Shown: one piece after another, positions 1-4,938 of the stretch
Layout: every line of letters begins with the position of its first letter
Position numbering within the stretch: position 1 is the first letter of the stretch
NCBI GenBank assembly: GCA_902489225.1
Contig: CABTZA010000101.1
Span: 1 to 6,671 of the forward strand
DNA length: 6,671 nt
Direction of reading: 5' to 3'
DNA from: an uncultured Collinsella sp.
Lineage (GTDB): Bacteria > Actinomycetota > Coriobacteriia > Coriobacteriales > Coriobacteriaceae
Made by a program: the position numbers and the translations under genes
The notes under the pieces: model-generated
Seen by the model: only the letters and a program-made list of their open reading frames with translations
Told to the model about the DNA's origin: nothing
Database searches by the model: none

Positions 1-15
1 CCCGGCTTTCTTTTT
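1..15. terminator. Half of a possible bidirectional terminator, cut by the left edge
   Basis: The first bases read CCCGGC followed by a T-rich run (TTTCTTTTT). On the plus strand this is what the right arm and U-tract of a factor-independent terminator look like. On the minus strand, downstream of the dinB stop, it reads as an A-rich run followed by GCCGGG, the left side of the same kind of element. A hairpin serving both dinB and a convergent gene outside the window would explain it. The other arm is not in the window, so the stem cannot be confirmed. Confidence 0.3.
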
Positions 16-27
16 GCCCAAAGGCGG

Positions 28-1242
28 TTAATCGTTGAAACGGGATTGGCGGCCGAAGGAAAGGGCGGTGTCGCCGAATTTGTCTCGGACGGCGTCGATG
101 GCGACGGAGAGGTCGCGGCGGTCGCTGGATTGGGCTCCGCGGTCATCGATCTCGCAGAACAGGTCAGTCTGGATGCCGCCTTGGTGGTCGAAGTCGCTCA
201 TGCCGATGCCGGCTAAGCGAACATGCATGCCTTCTTGCCAGATGTTGTCGAGCAGTTCGAGTGCAACCGCCACGAAGATGTTCTCATCGTCGGTTGGATG
301 AGGCAGCCGGCGCTGTGCCGTACGCCCGCTTCCATACGAATACTTGAGCTTGAGCGTTACCGTGGCACCCGTCAGCCCCTGACGGCGCAGACGGCGTCCC
401 ACCGACTCACCCAGCAGCGCAATCGCCGCCTCAATATCCCCACGCTCAGTCAAATCTTTCGCAAAGGTGCGTTCATTACTGACCGACTTGACCTCACGCT
501 CCTCATCGAGACTCGTGACTTCGGAGATTTCGAGTCCCAGCGCACGCTGGCGCATGCGTTCGCCGTTGACGCCAAAAATAGAGGCCAAGGTGGATTCCGG
601 TGCACGTGATAGCTCGCCGAGGGTGTAGATGCGCATGCGGCGCAGTCGCTCCTCGGCCGAGCGCCCGATGCCGCTCATGGCAGATACCGGCAGCGCGGCC
701 AAAAAGCGCTGCTCGGTTCCGGGGCGCACGATGGTCAGCCCAAACGGCTTATCCCGCTCGCTTGCGATCTTTGCGACCGTCTTGTTGCAGCCCACGCCAA
801 TGGAGCACGTCACTCCCAGCGCTGCCACGCGGTCGCTTATACGCCGCGCAACCAGCAGCGGGTCTTCGGGCGCAAAGCGACCCGGTGTGATATCGATAAA
901 GGCTTCGTCGATGGATACGCGCTCAACGCGCGGGGTCTCGTCGGCGAGAATCGCCATGACCTGCGCGCTCACCTCGCGGTAGCGATCAAAGTGCCCGTGC
1001 GTCCAAATGGCTTGCGGGCACAAGCGCCGCGCCTCGGCCGAGGCCATGGCAGAGTGCACGCCAAAGCGACGCGCCTCATACGAACACGTGGACACGACGC
1101 CACGCGAATCGGCATTGCCACCCACGATGAGCGGCTTTCCGCGCCATTCGGGATGGTCGAGCATCTCCACGCTCGCAAAAAACGCATCGAGGTCCATCAG
1201 GCCCACCGCCGGACCCGTCCAGGGAGGCGGCGTGACGCCCAT
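28..1242 (-). CDS. dinB: DNA polymerase IV (Y-family translesion polymerase)
   Basis: This is an error-prone polymerase that extends past lesions and misaligned primer ends in the cytoplasm. Numbering here is from the ATG at 1242, giving 404 aa. The palm motif MDLDAFFASVE carries metal-binding D17 and the likely steric-gate F22. CSYEARRFGVHSAM is near residues 53-66, and SIDEAF supplies catalytic D112 and E113. A helix-hairpin-helix thumb (SGIGRSAEERL) starts near 190, and the little-finger domain covers about 250-350. QTDLF at 358-362 fits the QxxLF beta-clamp binding motif. The frame also opens at an ATG at 1281 (417 aa), but that has no Shine-Dalgarno sequence and sits where transcription should begin. 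The ATG at 1242 has GAGGA four bases upstream, so I prefer it. The gene diverges from rpsP and has a LexA-like site ahead of it. The family assignment is secure; the start is not. Confidence 0.93.
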   Translation of the reverse strand: MGVTPPPWTGPAVGLMDLDAFFASVEMLDHPEWRGKPLIVGGNADSRGVVSTCSYEARRFGVHSAMASAEARRLCPQAIWTHGHFDRYREVSAQVMAILADETPRVERVSIDEAFIDITPGRFAPEDPLLVARRISDRVAALGVTCSIGVGCNKTVAKIASERDKPFGLTIVRPGTEQRFLAALPVSAMSGIGRSAEERLRRMRIYTLGELSRAPESTLASIFGVNGERMRQRALGLEISEVTSLDEEREVKSVSNERTFAKDLTERGDIEAAIALLGESVGRRLRRQGLTGATVTLKLKYSYGSGRTAQRRLPHPTDDENIFVAVALELLDNIWQEGMHVRLAGIGMSDFDHQGGIQTDLFCEIDDRGAQSSDRRDLSVAIDAVRDKFGDTALSFGRQSRFND

Positions 1243-1256
1243 GGCATCCTCATAAC

Positions 1257-1270
1257 CGTATGTATGTTCG
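1257..1270 (-). promoter_or_regulatory. LexA-like SOS operator ahead of dinB
   Basis: Read on the minus strand the site is CGAACATACATACG. Against the Gram-positive LexA/DinR consensus as I recall it (CGAACRNRYGTTYG), 12 of 14 positions agree. The left half is perfect and the right half has two mismatches. It lies between a -10-like hexamer (1288-1293) and the SD/ATG at 1251-1240, a sensible position for a repressor, and dinB is a classic SOS gene. The degenerate right half keeps confidence moderate. If the 1281 start is used, the site lies inside the coding region. Confidence 0.45.
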
Positions 1271-1283
1271 CGTCTTTCCATGT

Positions 1284-1307
1284 CATGAGTATACCGCGCA
1301 GCTCATG
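1284..1307. repeat. Inverted repeat CATGAG-N12-CTCATG over the dinB promoter
   Basis: CATGAG at 1284-1289 and CTCATG at 1302-1307 form a perfect 6-bp inverted repeat with half-site centres 18 bp apart. The left arm overlaps the candidate dinB -10 element. It could be an operator for a dimeric regulator, or chance; a 6-bp dyad alone is weak evidence. Confidence 0.3.
1288..1293 (-). promoter_or_regulatory. Candidate -10 element for dinB
   Basis: On the minus strand these bases read TATACT, five of six matches to TATAAT. A start of transcription about seven bases further on would fall near 1281. That leaves a leader of about 40 bases before the ATG at 1242, or a leaderless message if the ATG at 1281 is used. 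No convincing -35 hexamer is seen 16-19 bases upstream, where the DNA is G+C-rich. Confidence 0.35.
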
Positions 1308-1325
1308 TGGGGTGCGTGTATGTGC

Positions 1326-1353
1326 TTGCAAATCCCGAATTCTTGTCTAAGAT
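1326..1353 (+). promoter_or_regulatory. Weak upstream promoter candidate for the rpsP operon
   Basis: TTGCAA at 1326-1331 and TAAGAT at 1348-1353 are separated by 16 bases. Each hexamer keeps four or so consensus positions. It would give a leader of about 120 bases. It is weaker than the candidate at 1398-1426 and may not be used. Confidence 0.2.
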
Positions 1354-1397
1354 ATGGATTTGCCCTCGACTACACCGAAGAAGTTGGTCTCACGGAC

Positions 1398-1426
1398 TTC
1401 ACCTGCCCGCGTCGATGGCGTATTAT
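1398..1426 (+). promoter_or_regulatory. Main promoter candidate for the rpsP-khpA-rimM-trmD-lepB operon
   Basis: A -35-like TTCACC (1398-1403, four of six matches) and a -10-like TATTAT (1421-1426, five of six matches) are separated by the ideal 17 bases. Transcription would begin near 1433, giving a leader of about 50 bases with one hairpin and a strong Shine-Dalgarno sequence. It is the best sigma-70-type match in the divergent gap. Confidence 0.5.
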
Positions 1427-1448
1427 GTTCAACTGTTTGTTTGTAGTT

Positions 1449-1463
1449 GCAGCCTAAAGCTGC
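1449..1463 (+). promoter_or_regulatory. Small hairpin in the rpsP leader
   Basis: GCAGC (1449-1453), loop CTAAA, and GCTGC (1459-1463) form a perfect 5-bp stem that ends seven bases before the Shine-Dalgarno sequence. It has no U-tract, so it is not a terminator. It might stabilise the message 5' end or mark a regulatory site in the leader. I do not recognise it as any known ribosomal-protein leader. Confidence 0.3.
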
Positions 1464-1469
1464 TTGGTT

Positions 1470-1476
1470 GGAGGAG
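1470..1476 (+). promoter_or_regulatory. Ribosome binding site that fixes the rpsP TTG start
   Basis: GGAGGAG is a near-perfect Shine-Dalgarno sequence. It ends six bases before TTG at 1483, whose translation is the canonical S16 N-terminus MAVKIRL. The frame's upstream TTG codons (1447, 1468) do not fit this spacing. Confidence 0.8.
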
Positions 1477-1482
1477 TTTCCT

Positions 1483-1815
1483 TTGGCAGTCAAGATTCGC
1501 CTTGCTCGTCACGGCGCTAAGAAGCGTCCGTACTACCGTGTCGTCGTCGCCGATTCCCGCGCCCCGCGTGACGGTCGTATCATCGAGGAGGTTGGCCGCT
1601 ACAACCCGATGACCGCCCCCAAGACCATCAACCTCGACCTCGAGAAGATCGCCGACTGGCAGTCCAAGGGCGCTCAGCTCACCGACGCCGTCGCCGCTCT
1701 GGTCAAGGCCGCCAACGAGGGCGAGAAGACCGAGACCGTCGTCAAGAAGTCCAAGAAGCAGCTCGCCAAAGAGGCCGAGGCCGCTAAGGCTGCCGCTGAG
1801 GGCGCCGAGGAGTAA
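1483..1815 (+). CDS. rpsP: 30S ribosomal protein S16
   Basis: S16 is a primary structural protein of the small ribosomal subunit and binds 16S rRNA early in assembly. The 110-aa product opens with the family signature MAVKIRLARHGAKKRPYYRV, followed by VADSRAPRDGR (22-32) and EEVGRYNP (35-42). The globular S16 fold occupies about residues 1-80. Residues 81-110 form an Ala/Lys/Glu-rich tail, so the protein is longer than the usual 80-90 aa. The start codon is TTG; no ATG or GTG fits, and a stop lies in frame at 1444. It is the first gene of the operon, and the khpA Shine-Dalgarno sequence overlaps its last codons, so coupling to khpA is likely. Identification is secure. Confidence 0.96.
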   Translation: MAVKIRLARHGAKKRPYYRVVVADSRAPRDGRIIEEVGRYNPMTAPKTINLDLEKIADWQSKGAQLTDAVAALVKAANEGEKTETVVKKSKKQLAKEAEAAKAAAEGAEE

Positions 1816-1818
1816 ATC

Positions 1819-2103
1819 GTGCCTGAGGTTGACGCTGCACAGCTCGAGGGTGAGGCAATGCTCTCAGATCGCATCGCCGATCTCGTCGAATATCTCGTTG
1901 TTCAGATCGTCGACGACCCGGATTCCGTGAGCCTTGAGGTCATCGATGGTGACGACGCCTCTACGATTGAGGTTTCGGTCGCCGAGGATGACGTCGCTAA
2001 GGTCATCGGCCGTCGTGGCCGTACCATCAAGGCCATTCGCACGCTCGCCCGTGCACTGGCCGCTCGCCTCGACACTGCTGTCGAGGTAGAGGTTCTGGGC
2101 TAG
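1819..2103 (+). CDS. khpA: KH-domain RNA-binding protein KhpA
   Basis: KhpA proteins (YlqC family) are small single-KH proteins. In Firmicutes they pair with KhpB/Jag and influence RNA metabolism and cell-wall growth; that role is not shown for this lineage. Read from GTG at 1819 the product is 94 aa. The core is VAKVIGRRGRTIKAIRTL with the RNA-gripping GRRG loop at residues 64-67. An acidic N-terminal part comes first, and the chain ends VEVEVLG. GAGGAG lies six bases before the GTG and overlaps the end of rpsP. An internal ATG at 1858, with GAGGG seven bases upstream, would give 81 aa, closer to the usual family length of about 75-80. Either or both starts may be used. The position between rpsP and rimM is the standard one. 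Confidence 0.9.
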   Translation: MPEVDAAQLEGEAMLSDRIADLVEYLVVQIVDDPDSVSLEVIDGDDASTIEVSVAEDDVAKVIGRRGRTIKAIRTLARALAARLDTAVEVEVLG

Positions 2104-2116
2104 GACCTTGAGGTCC
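2103..2116 (+). promoter_or_regulatory. Hairpin with the rimM start codon in its loop
   Basis: GGACC (2103-2107), loop TTGA, and GGTCC (2112-2116) form a perfect 5-bp stem. Its loop contains the rimM TTG start, and its first base is the last base of the khpA TAG stop. An overlapping alternative pairs CTGGG (2095-2099) with CCCAG (2115-2119). Ribosomes finishing khpA would melt either form, so this looks like a translational-coupling device. Folding in the cell is inferred. Confidence 0.4.
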
Positions 2117-2629
2117 CAGTACAAAAACATCGCCCGTGTTGTCAAGCCGCACGGAAGGAAGGGGGAGGTCCTCGCGCAGCCGCTGCGGGGGCTTCCTTCT
2201 GTATTAGAGCCGGGTATGCGCGTCGCCCTGACGCCGCCGGCGCTCAAGCGCGACCGCTTTTGCACGGTCGTGTCCGTCACCGATACGGGCGATGGCGATC
2301 TGGTCTCGTTTGAGGGCATTGACGACTTGACGGCCGCCGAGGGCATCACGGGATGCTACGTGCTGGCAAATCGTGACGATTTTGAGCTCGATTCGCTCGA
2401 CGCTGCCTATACCGACCTGATGGGTCGCGAGGTGGTCGACGAGCGCTTCGGTTTGCTCGGCACGATCGTCGAGATCATGTCGACGCCCGCTAACGATGTT
2501 TGGGTTGTTGAGGGCGATCGGTACGGCGAGGTACTGATTCCCGTGATCGAGCAGGTTGTGCTCGATCTTCCCGATCAGGGGACAATTTCCGTCCATGTTA
2601 TGGACGGTTTGATCGATATGGACAAGTAG
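2108..2629 (+). CDS. rimM: Ribosome maturation factor RimM
   Basis: RimM binds the 30S subunit, with S19 as partner, and helps mature the 16S rRNA 3' (head) domain. The 173-aa product is of normal length. The N-terminal RimM barrel opens with IARVVKPHGRKGEV (8-21) and runs to about residue 88. A PRC-barrel follows from about 98 to the end, with VWVVEGDRYGEVLIPVIEQV at 131-150. The start is TTG: an in-frame stop at 2087 and the conserved residues near the N-terminus leave no other start. The only nearby Shine-Dalgarno candidates are an AGGA almost touching the start and GAGGTAGAGG about 15 bases away. Initiation therefore probably depends on ribosomes ending khpA, whose stop lies four bases upstream. 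RimM next to TrmD and S16 is the widespread arrangement. Confidence 0.94.
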   Translation: MRSQYKNIARVVKPHGRKGEVLAQPLRGLPSVLEPGMRVALTPPALKRDRFCTVVSVTDTGDGDLVSFEGIDDLTAAEGITGCYVLANRDDFELDSLDAAYTDLMGREVVDERFGLLGTIVEIMSTPANDVWVVEGDRYGEVLIPVIEQVVLDLPDQGTISVHVMDGLIDMDK

Positions 2630-2639
2630 GGAGGATAAC

Positions 2640-3398
2640 ATGCTGATCGAGACCCTTTCGGTCTTTCCCGAGATGTTTGAGCCCGTCATGTCCACGTCGA
2701 TATTGGGCCGCGCCCGCAAGGCCGGCCTTTTTGATTTTAAGGCGTATAACCTGCGCGACTGGACGCACGACCGCCATCGTACCGTCGATGACGAGCCGTA
2801 CGGCGGCGGGCAGGGCATGCTCATGAAGGTCGAGCCTATCGCAGAGGCCATCGAGGCCATTAGCGCAGAGGGTCCCAAGCCCACTGTGGTGTTCTTTACC
2901 CCCTGTGGCGAGCCTTTTACGCAGCATGTGGCCGAGCGCCTGCTCAAAAGTGAGCGCCTGCTGTTTGTGTGCAGTCGCTACGAGGGCGTCGACGAGCGCG
3001 CGTATGCGTATGCCGATGAGCGTCTGTCGATCGGCGACTACGTGCTCACGGGCGGCGAGCTTCCCGCTATGGTCGTTGCCGATGCTGTCGTACGCCTCAT
3101 CCCCGGCGCCCTTGGTGACGAGATGAGTAACGTCGACGAGTCGTTCTCGACCGCCGAGGATGGAGGCCTGCTCGAGTACGCGCAGTACACCCGTCCTGCC
3201 GAGTTCAACGGCGAGGGCGTGCCTCCGGTGCTTGTGAGCGGCGATCACGCCAAGGTCGATGCCTGGCGTCGCAAGAACGCCATCGAGCGCACCTGCCGCT
3301 GGCGTCCCGATCTGATCGAGACGGCGCGGCTCACGCCCGAGGAGCGCGCTTACGCGCAGGAGATCCTTGACGCTTCGTATTCGCAGAGCGAGGAGTGA
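2640..3398 (+). CDS. trmD: tRNA (guanine-N1-)-methyltransferase TrmD
   Basis: TrmD transfers a methyl group from S-adenosylmethionine to N1 of G37, next to the anticodon of several tRNAs, and so prevents +1 frameshifting. It works as a dimer with a trefoil-knot (SPOUT) fold. The 252-aa product shows DDEPYGGGQGMLMK (50-63), the knot segments CSRYEGVDER (111-120) and IGDYVLTGGELP (131-142), and VRLIPGALG (151-159). YTRPAEF (183-189) and VLVSGDHAKVDAWR (197-210) follow, and the C-terminal domain binds tRNA. Three positions depart from the familiar sequence: CSRYEG rather than CGRYEG, E167 where the proposed catalytic Asp (D169 of the E. coli/Haemophilus enzyme) should align, and a few extra residues before YTRP. 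AGGGAGG ends five bases before ATG and overlaps the rimM stop. The signal peptidase gene begins two bases after the TGA. Confidence 0.95.
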   Translation: MLIETLSVFPEMFEPVMSTSILGRARKAGLFDFKAYNLRDWTHDRHRTVDDEPYGGGQGMLMKVEPIAEAIEAISAEGPKPTVVFFTPCGEPFTQHVAERLLKSERLLFVCSRYEGVDERAYAYADERLSIGDYVLTGGELPAMVVADAVVRLIPGALGDEMSNVDESFSTAEDGGLLEYAQYTRPAEFNGEGVPPVLVSGDHAKVDAWRRKNAIERTCRWRPDLIETARLTPEERAYAQEILDASYSQSEE

Positions 3399-3400
3399 GT

Positions 3401-3964
3401 ATGGTTCCTACGCAACATTCCGCGTTGAGGGGCGCTTTTGAGTGGATCGCGGTCATCGCGATCGCGCTCGTGGCCACCTTCTTGATTCGCTCGTTTGTGG
3501 TCGAGCCCTTTGTGGTGCCCACCGGCTCCATGGAGTCCACGATCGAGATTGGCGACCAGATCCTGGCACAAAAGGTGAGCCTCGAGCTCGGTCAGCCCGT
3601 CAAGCAGGGCGATATCGTGGTGTTTCACAACCCCGATGGCACCTCCGAGCATGATGTTCTTGTCAAGCGTGTTATTGCCACGGCCGGCCAGACGGTCGAC
3701 CTGCAGGATGGCAAGGTGGTCGTTGACGGCCAAGCGCTCGACGAGGACTATACGACGGGCATGAGCTGGTCACTTTCGGTCCAATCGCCCGGTGCTCAGG
3801 TAAGCTATCCCTTCACCGTTCCCGACGGGTGCGTGTGGGTGATGGGCGACAACCGCGAAAACTCTGCTGACTCACGCTACTTTGGTCCCGTCGATCGCTC
3901 TGATTTGATCGCTGTGGCGCTTGTGCGCTACTGGCCGCTCAACCGCATCGGCGCTATCGACTAA
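3401..3964 (+). CDS. lepB: Signal peptidase I
   Basis: This membrane serine protease (family S26) cuts signal peptides from exported proteins on the outer face of the membrane. From ATG at 3401 the product is 187 aa, the size of a Gram-positive type enzyme. One N-terminal membrane segment covers about residues 13-32. FVVPTGSMEST follows with nucleophile S43, then LVKRVIATAGQ with general-base K89, and finally VMGDNRENSADSRYFGPV (147-164). The Ser/Lys dyad and all conserved boxes are present. There is no second membrane segment or lipobox. GAGGAG ends five bases before this ATG. A GTG at 3395, overlapping the trmD stop, would add two residues but is less well placed. The gene is the last of the rpsP operon before a 59-base gap and occupies the place where rplS often follows trmD. 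Confidence 0.93.
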   Translation: MVPTQHSALRGAFEWIAVIAIALVATFLIRSFVVEPFVVPTGSMESTIEIGDQILAQKVSLELGQPVKQGDIVVFHNPDGTSEHDVLVKRVIATAGQTVDLQDGKVVVDGQALDEDYTTGMSWSLSVQSPGAQVSYPFTVPDGCVWVMGDNRENSADSRYFGPVDRSDLIAVALVRYWPLNRIGAID

Positions 3965-3971
3965 AAACCGC

Positions 3972-3977
3972 TATAGT
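3972..3977 (+). promoter_or_regulatory. Candidate -10 element for glyQS
   Basis: TATAGT (five of six matches to TATAAT) lies in the 59-base gap between lepB and glyQ. No good -35 hexamer is seen at the right distance, inside the end of lepB. Transcription from here would give a leader of about 40 bases, too short for the T-box riboswitch that controls glyQS in many Firmicutes. glyQS may also be read from the upstream operon, since no terminator is visible in the gap. Confidence 0.3.
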
Positions 3978-4023
3978 ACAGTACCTAACCGTGTAATCGT
4001 TTCGACGAGGGGATATTAGAGGC

Positions 4024-4935
4024 ATGAACGCTTCATCGCTTTCCTTCCAAGACATCATCCTGCGCCTCCAGCAGTACTGGGGCGAGCAGGGCTGCGTCAT
4101 TATGCAGCCCTATGACTCCGAGGTCGGTGCCGGTACCTTCCATACCGCGACCACGCTGCGCTCGCTCGGTCCCGCCGAGTGGCGCACCTGCTATGCGCAG
4201 CCCTGCCGCCGTCCCGCCGACGGCCGCTACGGCGAGAACCCCAACCGCATGCAGCACTACTATCAGTTCCAGGTGCTCATCAAGCCGTCGCCGGTCAACG
4301 CTCAGGAGCTCTACCTGGGTTCGCTGGCTGCCATTGGCCTGGACCCCAACGACCATGACGTCCGTTTTGTCGAGGACGACTGGGAGAGCCCGACCCTGGG
4401 CGCCTGGGGCCTTGGCTGGGAGGTCTGGCTCAACGGCATGGAGGTCACGCAGTTTACGTACTTCCAGCAGGTAGGCGGCATCGAGGTCGACCCCGTGCCC
4501 GTCGAGATCACCTATGGCCTAGAGCGCATTGCCATGTATGCGCAGGGCGTTAACTCGGTCTACGACTTGGTGTGGAGCTACCTGCCCGACGGCACGCCCA
4601 TGACCTATGGCGACGTGTTCCTCGAGAACGAGCGCGAGTTCAGTGCCTATAACTTTGAGGTCGCAAACGTCGAGATGATGCGTCAGAAGTTTGACGACTA
4701 CGAGGCCGAGTGCCACTCCTGCCTGGAGCGCAAGCTTCCGCTGCCGGCGTATGACTGCGTCATGAAGTGCAGCCACGCCTTCAACTTGCTCGACGCCCGT
4801 GGCGCCCTGTCCGCGGTCGAGCGCGCCAACTACATCCTGCGCGTCCGCGCCGTCGCCAAGGCGTGCTGCGAGGCCTACATGGCCGAGGTCGCCGGAGTCA
4901 ACGAGAATGCCGATCAGGAAGGCGAGGTGGCGTAA
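4024..4935 (+). CDS. glyQ: Glycyl-tRNA synthetase alpha subunit
   Basis: The alpha subunit of the alpha2-beta2 (bacterial-type) glycyl-tRNA synthetase carries the class II active site that makes glycyl-adenylate and charges tRNA-Gly. The 303-aa product has the usual length. It opens with the conserved FQDIILRLQQYWGEQGC (8-24) and MQPYDSEVGAGTFH (27-40). The motif 2 region CYAQPCRRPADGRYGENPNR is at 56-75, and FVEDDWESPTLGAWGLGWEVW is at 115-135. QFTYFQQVGG (143-152) and motif 3 EITYGLERIAMY (161-172) follow. GAGGGGA at 4007-4013 is the likely Shine-Dalgarno sequence, with 10 bases of spacing; an AGAGG nearly touches the ATG. glyS follows after three bases. Most well-known Actinobacteria (Mycobacterium, Streptomyces) use the unrelated single-chain enzyme, so this gene helps point to Coriobacteriia. 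Identification is secure. Confidence 0.97.
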   Translation: MNASSLSFQDIILRLQQYWGEQGCVIMQPYDSEVGAGTFHTATTLRSLGPAEWRTCYAQPCRRPADGRYGENPNRMQHYYQFQVLIKPSPVNAQELYLGSLAAIGLDPNDHDVRFVEDDWESPTLGAWGLGWEVWLNGMEVTQFTYFQQVGGIEVDPVPVEITYGLERIAMYAQGVNSVYDLVWSYLPDGTPMTYGDVFLENEREFSAYNFEVANVEMMRQKFDDYEAECHSCLERKLPLPAYDCVMKCSHAFNLLDARGALSAVERANYILRVRAVAKACCEAYMAEVAGVNENADQEGEVA

Positions 4936-4938
4936 GCC

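Noticed and set aside
1354..1446. A 30-codon plus-strand frame in the dinB-rpsP gap
   Set aside because: It has no Shine-Dalgarno sequence and no recognisable motif, and it overlaps the best rpsP promoter candidate.
1430..1449. CAACT-N10-AGTTG inverted repeat before the rpsP leader hairpin
   Set aside because: The predicted transcript start near 1433 falls inside the left arm, the stem is A/T-rich with a 10-base loop, and it shares a base with the better hairpin at 1449-1463.
2151..2187. A long purine run with SD-like GGGGGAGG, followed by a CGCAG-CCG-CTGCG stem inside rimM
   Set aside because: The run encodes the conserved HGRKGEV motif and no start codon follows at a suitable distance. 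It could slow ribosomes, but nothing else supports a function.
2204..3248. Overlapping minus-strand open frames of 247 and 216 codons opposite rimM and trmD
   Set aside because: They are antisense to secure genes and have no family features; they are explained by the same codon bias.
3966..3991. Direct repeats AACCG (21 bases apart) and AGTAC (adjacent) in the lepB-glyQ gap
   Set aside because: They are only five bases long, so chance is the simplest explanation.
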